DNA from: Oikopleura dioica
Taxonomy: Eukaryota > Chordata > Appendicularia > Copelata > Oikopleuridae
Direction of reading: 5' to 3'
DNA: 64,000 nt
Assembly: GCA_907165135.1 (NCBI GenBank)
Contig: OU015568.1
Location: 16,627,208-16,691,207 of the forward strand
Under the pieces are notes generated by a model. That model saw nothing but the letters and a program-made list of their open reading frames with translations, was not told where the DNA came from and did no database searches. The first letter of the stretch is position 1, and every line of letters begins with the position of its first letter. Shown piece after piece: positions 20,117-29,542 of the stretch. A program made the translations under genes and the position numbers.

Positions 20117-22371
20117 ATGAGAATGGAGGCTGGGCTCGGCAATCTGTGTAGAAAAACTGAGTCAGGGTTCTGAAAGGGTTAAATGAAAAGCCGCGTTTTT
20201 ATTAACGAAGCCGCAGAAAATACCAATTCCAAGCTTTGCGGCTTCGTTCATAAAAAATCCGCTACGCGGCTTTTCATTCAGCTCTTTCAGACCCCTAACT
20301 CAGGCTGTTTACACAGGTTCCCGAGCCCAGTCTGGAGGAGTTACCAAAGGTCGAGCTGCATGCGCACCTTAACGGCAGCCTCAGTCAAAATACCATATGT
20401 AAATTGGCAGGAAGCGTTGTAAATTGCAGAAATAGATAGATTTAGAACCAACTTTCTCTTGTAGGAAAAATATTTATACAACTTGCAAACAGAGTTAAAA
20501 GGCTGCAGACCACCAGATTTTCAAATAAAAGAAGGAGAAGCAATCGACCTGGAAAACGTTTTTGATGTGTTCAAGGCAGTTCAAGGATCAGGAGTTCGAA
20601 AGTAGCGGCCCGAGTGGCAGATATTGAGTTGAGCAAGTGTTGATCCTCAGTGCTAGAATTGACGGACTCGGCAGAAGCGGTCGAGTTGGCTGCGTTTTTG
20701 ACAGCGAGGGAGTTCGCGGAAGATGGTGTCAAGTATCTGGAGTTAAGTCACAGTCGGAATTCATCTCTGTCTTCTCCTGAATATATGATTTTACTTTTGA
20801 CACCTTTATTTCTTCATCCTTCGCAGAAGTGTTGAATTCTTTCCTAAGATCTACGCCAAGAGGAAAGTGGTACGTTGAAGCTGTTTTGGAAGGGTTAGAA
20901 AATTAAGATTTTGGAACAATTCGAGTTCAAATATGACTTGAATAGAGACAACCTTAACCGTCATCCTTATCCCTTACCTATATAATATATCTATAATATC
21001 TATAATAATATCTAACTTATCTAAAGCGTGGAATCGAAAAAGCTGAACAAGGTCATCCCAAAATACAAGTTCGTTTCCTCCTCTCAATCGATAGAGCACG
21101 CGGGGTCGAGCATGTACAAGCCGTGCTAAGGTTACTCGATGAATTCAGCACGCATAAATATGTAGTAGGTGCGTATTAAAAGCATTGATCAAGAAGCGTA
21201 AATCCGATCAGGCATCGATGTATCAGGAAATCCAGCAAAAGGAGCTGACGCTCAAGATGCTATTGTCAAGTGTTTGGAAGAGGTGAAAGCTGGAGGAAGA
21301 TTTAAGGGGGTATCAGACGAAAATAAAGCTATAGGACTGATGATGTTTGATATCCTTGTTGAAGATAGCCGCTCATCTAGGGTAGGTGCATGTTTATTCG
21401 GAAATTCTTGCGAGAGAAATTATTGTGAGAATTTATTTGTTACAATATAATATGGTAAGCACTCAATTAAGTGAGAGCGAAGATTCCCTGCTCGATGCTG
21501 AGAGCCTGCTACGCCTTACAGACCGAATTGGTAAGACTGTCGAAATTTTATAAGCGAGGGAAACTTTTTAATTTTATCTACTGAATTTCCCAGGCCACGG
21601 TACATTTATTGTTGGCGATTCGAAGCTAATGGATCTTGCGCGTGACAAACCCTTTGAGCTCTGTCTCACTTCCAATATCATCAACAGGTTTATACTTAAG
21701 GGACCACCCGCACCGAGCTCGCGCCGCTTTTCAAAAGCGCAGAACTATTCCTTATCTTCCTCAATTTTTTATAAATTTATCAGATCAAGTTATTTGAAAT
21801 TCTTTTTTATTAATCTTTTCAAATAAGTTCATTTATAATCGTTTAATCATGTGATTACATCACTCACCCAGATTTTATTCAATAATCCTATCCGACGAAA
21901 TTGAATCAACATAAAGTTTCTAACTCCTTTAGGACACGGGATTCCTACGAGACCCATCATTTCGGTGATTTATTCAAGCTGAACCACCCGCTTTGCATCT
22001 GCACAGACGACAAGGGTTTATTCGGAGCATCATTGTCTGACGAATACAGAAATATTGAACGCGCCTTCAAATTGGGGAAGAAGACTCTTTTCGATATCTC
22101 AAAGAAAGCTATAGAAAAACGGGTTGCGAAAGATTTCATAAACTTAAGTTCATAAATCAGCTGGCAACGGTTGACTTGAGCAGCCTTTGTCCTCCTTGAT
22201 TTCAATTCAAAAGCTCTGATTTATGAATTTTAATCCTGGCTACCGTTTCCAGGGCAAGCTGTGGAATTTGCTTTAATCCATTTAACAACCCTGAAAGAGT
22301 ATATTTTCGACGAATCTGCGAAAACTGCCCTTTACTCGATTTTCGACGAGTTCGAATCTGTTCATTTTTAG
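20117..22371 (+). CDS. ADAL: Adenosine deaminase-like protein (N6-methyl-AMP deaminase)
   Basis: Exons recognised: 20117-20127 (or -20145), 20331-20409, 20465-20585, 20651-about 20747, about 20848-20891, 21027-21168, 21212-about 21275, part of 21380-21530, 21594-21687, 21933-22120 and 22298-22371. Seen: metal-binding start ELPKVELHAHLNGS, EFAEDGVKYLEL then RSTPRGKW, GIDVSGNPAKG, LSESED, DRIGHGTF, FELCLTSN, and CTDDKGLFGASLSDEY, in the order of the ADAL/MAPDA family. Role (family): removes methylamine from N6-methyl-AMP to give IMP. Four introns need non-GT starts to keep frame: GG at 20410, GA at 20586, GG at 20892 and GG at 22121. The first intron is an inverted-repeat element. The stretch around HLSE (21275-21450) contains an unresolved insertion. 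First gene of a same-strand run with NMNAT and CDPF1. Confidence 0.88.
20130..20330. mobile_element. MITE copy b, coincident with ADAL intron 1
   Basis: The element begins CTGGGCTCGGCAATCTGTGT and ends with its inverted partner ACACAGG...CCGAGCCCAG. Inner arms TGAAAAGCCGCG and CGGCTTTTCA repeat that symmetry, and GCCGCAGAAAA/CTTTGCGGCTTCG forms the centre. Its last base is the last base of the intron. Removing 20128-20330 (GG-AG) or 20146-20330 (GT-AG) joins the ATG exon in frame to the LEELPKVELHAH exon. Confidence 0.75.
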
Positions 22372-22479
22372 AGAATATTTTGCCTTTTCTTTTTATGAAA
22401 AAGTTCGACATCCGCTCTTTTGTTCTGTAAGAAAAAAAATGACTCAATTTCGAATTTATTTAATGAATTCCCTTTGCTA

Positions 22480-22502
22480 GTTAGTTTTCAGATAAAAGAG
22501 CA
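22480..22502 (+). promoter_or_regulatory. Probable trans-splice acceptor before NMNAT
   Basis: GTTAGTTTTCAG ends at 22491, 11 nt before the NMNAT ATG at 22503, and 120 nt after the ADAL stop. No NMNAT exon can be seen between the two genes. In larvacean operons such an acceptor receives a spliced leader; this is inferred here. Confidence 0.5.
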
Positions 22503-23630
22503 ATGAGCAAAAAAGTGACGCTTTTGCAATGCGGAAGCTTCAATCCGCCGCACCTGATGCATTTGCGCAGCCAGGAGCTGGCGAAAATCCACTTGGAGAA
22601 GCTTCAACGCACCGTGATTGCCGGCTGGATGTCGCCGGTATCAGATGGTTACAAGAAGACGGGATTAGGTAAATATTTCGACTCGAGCCATGTGAGCGCT
22701 CATACGTGAGCTTGTCGACTTTCTCAAGCCCGGCGAGCGCGACATGGGAACTTTGATTATGGATAAAACTAATTAAATTCATATTCTTTCTGTTTATTTT
22801 GAAAATATTTTCGAAAAGTCTATTTTTTAATAATTGAGTTTCCGTAGTTTCCTCAAAGCATCGCATCGAAATGCTAAAACGCGCGACCAGGGATTCAAAC
22901 TGGATCAAGGTCTCCACCTGGGAAGCGGACAAACCCGAATGGACCCCGACAGCTGAAGTTGTTCAATTTCATGTGGAAAAGTCAAAGGAAGAATTTGACG
23001 CGCAAACTTATCTTTTACGTAAGCGACAGTTTTAAGTTTTGAGTTCTAAGAGGATTTTTTTCAAATCATATTTTGCAAAGCTTTTGTAAATTTCAGTCGG
23101 CGGCGATGCATTTGCGAGCTTTAATCGACCAAATCTATGGACTGATTCGGATGTAGAAATGATTGCTTCAAATGGCATTATCGTTATTGCAAGGTACTAA
23201 TGCTTTTTTAATGCGGTAAAAGCTTTATGAGAGCCCCTCAAATAGACAATTTCAAAATTTGTTCAAAATTCCCCGTGGATTTGAATGTGGCACCCGCTCT
23301 CGCCTTTGCCATTGAGCAAGAACAATGAAATTAAGGAAGAACTTCAAGTTGAACTTTTCTTTTAGAGAAGGAAGCAATGTCGAAAATGTCATCAATGAAA
23401 ATAAGATTCTGAGTCAATACAAAAGTAATATCGAAGTTGTCGATCCCGGAATCGTAAATGGCCTTTCTTCGACTTACATTCGCCAGCTGCTGAGGCAGAA
23501 GCAGTCGATAAAATATTTGGTCCCGGAAGAATTGAGAAAGTACTTGGAAGAGAATGAAATTTACTCGTCCGAGTCTGAGTGTTCCAATAAAGATACAGTT
23601 CTTGCGCCTCTTCAGATGTACACTAAATAA
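22503..23630 (+). CDS. NMNAT: Nicotinamide/nicotinic acid mononucleotide adenylyltransferase
   Basis: Exons 22503-22668, 22848-23018, 23097-23193 and 23366-23630, all GT-AG. Seen: nucleotide-binding CGSFNPPHLMHLR (a GSFNPxxxxHLR motif), GWMSPVSDGYKKTGLG, WIKVSTWEA, GGDAFASF then RPNLW, and the C-terminal SSTYIRQLLR (an ISSTxIR-type motif) followed by YLVPEELRKYLEENEIYSS. The order and length (about 230 residues) match animal NMNAT1/3. The YSSESE ending is closest to NMNAT1 from memory, but a long internal insertion with the nuclear signal is missing. Role: makes NAD from NMN and ATP. The stop codon lies inside AATAAA (23626-23631), and CDPF1 starts 41 bp later on the same strand, so the two are probably co-transcribed. 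Confidence 0.93.
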
Positions 23631-23671
23631 AACGAATGTAAATATGGCCTCATTTCCATTATCGTAGAAAG
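23626..23671 (+). promoter_or_regulatory. NMNAT-CDPF1 intercistronic junction
   Basis: AATAAA (23626-23631) overlaps the NMNAT TAA. The acceptor-like CCATTATCGTAG ends at 23667, leaving a 4-nt leader before the CDPF1 ATG at 23672. The 41-bp spacing leaves no room for a promoter. The pattern fits polyadenylation of the first cistron coupled to leader trans-splicing of the second. Confidence 0.6.
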
Positions 23672-24538
23672 ATGAATGAGCATGATGATCGCGTCCCTCA
23701 CTCATCGGGAATTACTGAGGCCTCAGAAAATCTGGTCGGAACGGGGCGAGTTTTGGACGAATTCTCGTGCGATATTTGTGGAATGTCAGCGCCATACGAA
23801 GTTTATGACGACAGACCTCCGAAAAGAGGAGTCACCAGGTAATGTCCTGAATAAAATTATAGGGCTAAAAATATACAGCAAATGATCATTCAATTCCGTA
23901 AAAAGGACGATTCGATACCGAGAAAAATGTTACATTATGCAGGATCCATTCCGACCCCCTTCCGAAAGACTTCCGTTAGTCGTCGGAGCTCCTTGCAGCG
24001 GTAAGTGGCCTCGGGAGCGTTCAATTTGAATCTAGAATTTTCCAGAATGCGACCGAAAGATGGTTTGTATGGAGTGCTCACTTTTCTTCAGTCGAAGATT
24101 TTGGTAAGCAACTTTTTCAAAACGAGGGGAAATTGAAGAGAGAAATGAGCACTGGGAGAAGGAGTTCGTTCTTGTAGATATAGAAGTAGCTAAAGGTAGA
24201 GGATCAAGCTGGCTGGAATTCGGTGACTGTTTCCTTGACCATTTCCTGAGTGGAAGGGCTTATGTTTAGCCTCCCCTTAGATACAAATCCGGGATTAAAC
24301 TCCTCTAACTCCATGTTTTAGCATCAAGTGTGTGCGTAGATACGAATCCGAATTTCCACACCAACTGGGCAAAGAAATCAAGGAAGAGTTCATGTCAGAA
24401 TAAGTGCGTTTTCTTCCGTTTTCAAAGGATAGAGCTGAACTCAAACGAAAGAAATTGAAAGACCACTACGAAAAAGTGAAGGAACAGTCGAAGATCGACA
24501 AGATCGAAGCGAGTAGATCTGGGAAGTCCAAAAAGTAG
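23672..24538 (+). CDS. CDPF1: Cysteine-rich DPF-motif protein CDPF1
   Basis: Exons 23672-23838, 23906-24000, 24046-24103, 24322-24385 and 24428-24538. Seen: CDICGMSAPYEVYDDRPPK, the diagnostic DPF triplet in CYIMQDPFRPP, then paired CxxC motifs in APCSECDRK, VCMECSLFFSRRFC and IKCVRRYESEFP. This is the complete cysteine ladder of vertebrate CDPF1, whose function is unknown. The last intron (24386-24427, 42 bp) works only as GA-AG. A GT reading hits a stop, and the simple unspliced reading ends at TAA 24396. The tail exon is Lys/Glu-rich (DRAELKRKKLKDHYEK). The stop codon at 24536-24538 directly abuts the 3' end of an opposite-strand tRNA gene. Confidence 0.88.
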
Positions 24539-24611
24539 CGATCTTGCCAGGACTCGAACCTGGAATCTTCTGCTCCGTAGGCAGACGCGTTATCCATTGC
24601 GCCACAAGACC
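24539..24611 (-). tRNA. tRNA-Arg (ACG)
   Basis: On the minus strand the acceptor stem GGTCTTG pairs with CAAGATC plus discriminator G. The D-arm has TGGCGCAATGGATAACGCG, the anticodon arm TCTGC-CTACGGA-GCAGA has anticodon ACG (plus-strand 24576-24578), and the T-arm has CCAGGTTCGAGTCCTGG. Length is 73 nt with no intron. It closely resembles vertebrate tRNA-Arg-ACG from memory. The gene is convergent with and directly adjoins CDPF1. Confidence 0.97.
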
Positions 24612-24916
24612 ACCTGGTGGAGCCGCCAGAGGTGGCGTTTACCAAACTGTACATTGGCTTCTCTTTCCTGCCATCCCTTTTTTGCTCTTTTGTTTCTCCT
24701 CGCGGAGGCGCGCCGCGTTGGCCACCTGCCAACATGTTGACCCAGTGACACTGCTCGTATGATTTCACGCTTCACTTGTCGTACCTTTTTTCTTCCTGAC
24801 CAATTTGCCCTCTTTACAACGCTGGTCATTGTCGCCAAACCAAACGAAAGAGACAAATCAATAAGCGATTCTTTTTTCAGAAGGCAGATTTTTGGAAATA
24901 ATAAGAGAAGAAACTC

Positions 24917-27233
24917 ATGCCGCCCGGGAGCGAGAAGGAAAGAGACGTTTTTGACCATGGAGATGATGGGTATGTACAGAGAAAATTTCAGGACACGTCC
25001 AGTAGTGCCCTATTTTAGCCTGGGCTTGGTTACCTGTGTCGGAGTCAGGTTCTGAATTGCCTTAATGAAAAGCCGCATAGAAAAAGAACGCGGCTTTTCA
25101 TTCAATCTCTTCAGAATCTGACTCAGGTTTTCTACACAGGTTGCCAAGCCCAGTATTTTGCGATAACACAGAAGATTTCTGGGTTTTACTTACCTGATAT
25201 TTACATTTATTTTCCGCGAAAAGAAAACCATTTAGGCAGCATAGATAGATACATGTGTCGATGCTACAGTAGCATAATCTCTAAATATAAATTTCCCAAC
25301 AACTCCTTTTAGAAGAACAACTCTGCCGCCCCTCTTGGAGTCCCTCGCAAAAGGAGAGAAAGACGCGGCGAACATGGTCCTAGCTTACGAGATCTCTGTT
25401 AACGACGAGTTTGAATTGGAGAAAGAAGACCCTGCTGAAGATTCCGTGCAAGGGAAGATCAAGTCTACGGTTGAAAAGGCTTTTTGGGATGTCGTCAGGG
25501 ATAATTTGAAGAATGGGGATGATGAGATGGTTCTTCCAATGATCAGGTAAATTGAAAAAGATCGAAGACTTTCCCCAGCTTTTTCCCAAATTTAACATTT
25601 TGACACCTTTATTTTTCAGAGAAATTCGCGAGCAAATCCTCACCTTCCTGGCGCCCAATTCTGGAACACGGGAGCGCATCAAAGGTCAAATTGACATCGA
25701 GCTGATCGAGCAGCAAATCAACCAAGGAACGATCGACTACGGCGAGCTCTTCGGCGGGTTAATTACCTTACTTGGCCAGTTGTGCTCGCCAGCGCGCGAT
25801 GGACTTGTGGAAAAAGCGAAGAAGGAGACAGATCATGTCTCGCAGATGGCACACATAACCAATTTACTCCGGCTCATGCGAATCGACATGACTAACTACG
25901 CTATCAGACAAATTCGGCCTACCATTCAGGTATTCATTTTCCATAACAAATGATGCGCAAATACGGAATTTATTCAGAAACAACACGTGCAACTCCAGCG
26001 CGAAAATTTCACCAAATGGGCTCAAGGTCGCGGAGACGATGCAACCAGATTGACGGTCAAATGGCTTCGGAATGGAATACTGGAACTTTCCCGCGCCGGC
26101 ATAGAGCCAAAGCCTTTCGATATCTTGCGAAAGTGTTACTGCCTTACTTTGGGAACCATGGACGGTGAGAAAAATTTGGATTCGGCAGCTGTGATTTATA
26201 ATCGGTTTTAGTGAAAGAATGGCCAGAAACACTTGTGAATGAAGCAGAACGACTGTCGATTATCGGAATCGAGTTAAAGAAAATCCTTCTCATCGCTTCG
26301 TCGTTTTTGATCATTGCAGCTGCTGTTCCAAGACCCTACATGTGCGTCAAAAATCAACTCAAAGGTGCTCTCCTTTGAAATCAACCAAAATCTAAAGCAA
26401 TTTTCAAGTCAAATTAATGCCCATCGCCGCCCGAACAAAACTTGAAGACCTTCCCTTGGCAATCGCTGTCCAAGCTATTGAAGAGCTCAAATCGTTCAAC
26501 TTGCCTGACGATGTCCAAAATGTGATTCAAGGGCAGATTACCGACCTCAATGATACCCATTCCATCTACAGCCTTCTCCATAAACGAGGTAAAATGACGA
26601 AGAATCGATTTCAAAGCGGAAATTTTGAATTAAAAATGATCTTCGGAAACAAATAGTCATCTGAATAATTAATACAGAATAAATTTATAAGTCAGGACTT
26701 ATGATAGTTTACATAAATAAATTCCGCCTCAGATTTCAATTTACGTCAATTTTTGTGATTCACGCTAAAGCGGAGTTTCTATTTTCTTTTGCAGAATTTT
26801 TAATGAAGTTTCCAATAAGCCCTGCCTAATCAATATTTTCAGCGATGGACTTTCTGTCTGAAATCGCAGTTCCATCATCCAACAACGCCCCAGAAACACC
26901 CAAAGGTCTATCAAACATTCAAACCGAGCTCGCCCAACTGGCCACCATCTTCGGCCGCGTCTGCGGGATGAACAGAATGGTCTTCGCCGAGTTCTACTGT
27001 CATACGATCAAACAGATGTTGGAGGCTAATTCAGGCCCGTTGACGCCTGGAAGGTCGCAGCAAATTGACGATCTAAGTCGATCTCCCGAATCTCCTGCCC
27101 GATCGCCTAGAAGCCCTGCGAATTCTGGGTTGACTCCTAGAAAAGGTACGATATAAAAAACCCATCTTTCGGTAAACATTACTAAGAAAAACCCTCTCCA
27201 ACTCCAGCAAACGACGACCTCGACCTCGACTGA
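24917..27233 (+). CDS. TCP11L: TCP11-like protein (T-complex 11 family)
   Basis: Eight exons with GT-AG introns: 24917-24969, 25313-25546, 25620-25929, 25978-26164, 26212-26364, 26409-26588, 26843-27145 and 27208-27233. The protein is mostly helical, about 480 residues. It carries VLAYEISVN, FWDVVRDNL, EIREQILTFL, INQGTIDYGELFGGLITLL, CSPARD, LLRLMRIDMTNYAIRQIRP and FTKWAQ in the order of the TCP11 domain (TCP11, TCP11L1, TCP11L2). The C-terminal Ser/Pro-rich tail (RSPESPARSPRSPANSG) looks like a phosphorylated linker. Family roles are poorly known: sperm cAMP signalling for TCP11, spindle and translation links for paralogues. An acceptor TTTTTTCAG ends about 38 nt before the ATG. Intron 1 hosts inverted-repeat copy c. 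Confidence 0.88.
25020..25153. mobile_element. MITE copy c in TCP11-like intron 1
   Basis: The most compact clean copy (134 bp). It begins CTGGGCTTGGTTACCTGTGT and ends GTTTTCTACACAGG...CCAAGCCCAG, with internal arms TGAAAAGCCGC and GCGGCTTTTCA around a short A-rich loop. It lies entirely within intron 24970-25312. Both ends carry potential splice signals (CTGTGT donor-like; TTTTCTACACAG and CCCAG acceptor-like). Confidence 0.8.
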
Positions 27234-27748
27234 CCTCAAAATCAACATCAAACATGTTCCTTTTTCCTTTTTGCCCATATTAAAAATACATTCAACTTAT
27301 GTGACCATGCAATTCTTTTTCAATGTTTCTAATAAATCAGATATTCTTGTGATAAAAGAAAAGACGTGTTGCTAACAAGCTAACATGCACGTCTTGATAG
27401 CTCCGCGTTAGGGTTGTTTTTGCATCATCATTTCTTTATCACTTTTTTGGTTCTTGAAAGAGAGAAGCAGAAAAAGAGAAAGGTGAAGAAGAGATGAAAT
27501 TAGGACTGGTTGGAAGAAGCTTCAGACGCAGGGCATCTTTGATGAATTATTTGTATTTATGAACAAGCGTAACAACAAAATTTAAATAATTATCCAACAT
27601 TTTGAAGCTGCAGCTCTCATAATCGCCGCCGTTGATGCGGGAAAAAACAAGGAGCATTTCAAAAGTTTTGCATTAACAATAGTAAATCTCTTAATGGAGT
27701 CTGGCGATTTCCACTAATTCATGAAATTCGTAAAAGCGAGAGAACAAA
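27234..27748. other. Intergenic region after TCP11-like
   Basis: Contains the probable polyadenylation region near 27280-27340 and pyrimidine- and purine-rich stretches. No gene was seen. Confidence 0.5.
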
Positions 27749-27859
27749 ATGGCTGCCGCCTTGCAAAAAGGCATGCAAGAAGCGGATGCTTTAGCGGCGC
27801 AGTTTCAGGCGGACCAGGCTGATGTTGGGGAGTTGTACTCCACGGGCTCTCAGGAATTG
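27749..27859 (+). CDS. Putative N-terminal exon of an unidentified protein
   Basis: ATG at 27749 opens a helical, Ala/Gln-rich stretch (MAAALQKGMQEADALAAQFQ). It ends near 27859 at a GT-AG intron candidate (27860-27900), after which the frame stops within five codons. The composition is protein-like, but no continuation could be found. The inverted-repeat block begins at 27938 and may have broken or displaced the gene. I do not recognise it. Confidence 0.3.
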
Positions 27860-27937
27860 GTCTTTCTTCTCCATCTGATTTTTGACGGCTACAAATGCAG
27901 GTCCATGATTGTCAATAAGAATTTTCGATGGTATAGG

Positions 27938-28599
27938 CTGGGCTTGTCAACCTGTGTAAATAACCTGACTTAGGTTTAGGTCTCAAAGATCAGTAATGAA
28001 AAGCTTCGTAGGCAGAATTTCAATAGATTAAAATGGAGGCTACGCGGCTTTTCATTAACCGTATGCGTCTCGGTCAGAGCACCCCCTGTGCGGCTCGCGG
28101 GGGAATTTTTTTCACCCGCCCATCTAGAAGAATTTATGCCTTATTTTACGCGTCTTCGGGGCAAAATGGGCTGACTCTCGTGTTATCAGAGTCTTGGAGA
28201 CAGATAATCTTCAATTTTTGGTGTTTTTCAGGCGAGCTAGAGACTGTTATGTAACAAATTTCATGTTCTGGAGACGAAAACGCACCAACTTTACGCGCGT
28301 TCCTTCGATTTTCTAGACAGATTTCATGTTCTCGAGACAAAAAATGGCCATTTTTGACGGTTTTTTTACAATTTACTCATTGATGGAAAATACCAACATA
28401 TCATTTTTATTATCTTAGGAGATAGGAAATTTGATATTGATTCTTATTTTTTTGAATTTTTGAATTTGGACCAAAAATGGCCGAGAAATTGGCAAAAAGG
28501 GGGCGCGGGGGAAAAAAAGTCCCCCCGCGAGCCGCATACGGTTAATGATCTTTCAAATCTAAACCTAAGTCAGGTTAGGGTTAGGCTTAACCCGAGCCT
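27938..28599. mobile_element. MITE copy d, split by a nested element
   Basis: The left end CTGGGCTTGTCAACCTGTGT...CCTGACTTAGG and the right end CCTAAGTCAGG...CCCGAGCC match the family. The element is interrupted by a 483-bp TTAA-flanked insertion at 28059-28541, which dates the nested insertion as younger. Confidence 0.65.
28059..28541. mobile_element. TTAA-flanked inverted-repeat element nested in MITE copy d
   Basis: Starts CCGTATGCG and ends CGCATACGG, bounded on both sides by TTAA (28055-28058 and 28542-28545). The arms continue through GGCTCGCGGGGG with small mismatches. There is no transposase ORF. The TTAA duplication is typical of piggyBac-type mobilisation. Confidence 0.7.
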
Positions 28600-28649
28600 C
28601 TGTCCGTTCACCTTTTTTAGATGAACCTATTCTCAACGAAGTTATTTTT

Positions 28650-29413
28650 GATTTGGAGCCCTAAAAAGGGCTTCGATGTTTTGTACTCCCGAATTCGGTT
28701 CTTCTCAAAATAAATGCTCTCGCGAGTTCGAAAGTCTTCTGTGTCGCCCCCAGCTCGTGATTTTGAAGGACTATTGGAAGATCCTTGACCTCATCACGCG
28801 TTTGTCTTCTAAATTGCTTATACCCCGCCGCCTGGATATACCAGACGATAGGGTACCCCCTTTCCGGGGCCGCCCCAAATGTGAGCTCTCTGCGAAATTT
28901 CTCCGCTTATATACGCGCAGGTGAGAAGCACCATCAGATCTAGAGAAAATAGGTGTCCAAGGGCCGACAGAAAGGAAGCATGCGTTATCTAGAAAGAAAT
29001 TCTGATGGTGTTTCTCAGCAATTGCGCCGCTGAAGAAAGATTCTTCTGGTCTAGAAATGAAAATGCTCTGCGTTTCTCACCTGCGCGTATATAAACGGAG
29101 AAATTTCGCAGCGAGCTCACATTTGAGGCGACCCGAAATTGGGGTACCCCGTTGTCTGGTACATCCAGGCGGCGGGGTATTTGCAAAAGTTAGAAGACAG
29201 AACCGCAGTCACGAGTCCAGGAAATGGAAAAGGTGAAAGTAGATGAGCGGCCCAGGCGCAGTTGAAGAAAGCCACGAGGGATGACCCGTCATCAAGGACC
29301 TGATCAAGAGCGAGAAATCGAAGCGAACGCTGTCAGCGCATAACTGGTCGCAGCAAGCTTTGTTCGACGAATCAGCCGAACGAAAACAGTAGCCCTTTTT
29401 AGGGCTCCAAATC
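28650..29413. mobile_element. Foldback element upstream of astacin
   Basis: Perfect 23-bp inverted termini at 28650-28672 and 29391-29413 (core GGAGCCCTAAAAAGGGCT). Long inner arms follow: 28818-28921 pairs with 29082-29180, including CCCCGCCGCCTGGAT, GAGCTC, GCGAAATTTCTCCG and TATATACGCGCAGGTGAGAA. The ORFs inside show no recognisable transposase. It may sit in or next to the 5' exon of the astacin gene. Confidence 0.7.
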
Positions 29414-29542
29414 TTTTTTATCTCACCTAATTCTCAAAAGTAAGTTACTGATGATTATGAAAGTAAAATTCCGTCTGGCTATTTTTCCTCGAGTGGCCAT
29501 CAAAAAAAGCGCGTCAATTCTAACAGTGTCTTCAATGATATC

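Noticed and set aside
22202-22447. Minus-strand ORF of 81 residues
   Set aside because: It is the shadow of the last ADAL exon and 3'UTR; composition is Lys/Phe-rich without a recognisable domain.
29222-29392. Coding exon inside the foldback upstream of astacin
   Set aside because: Lies wholly between the element's inverted termini and has no link in frame to neighbouring exons.
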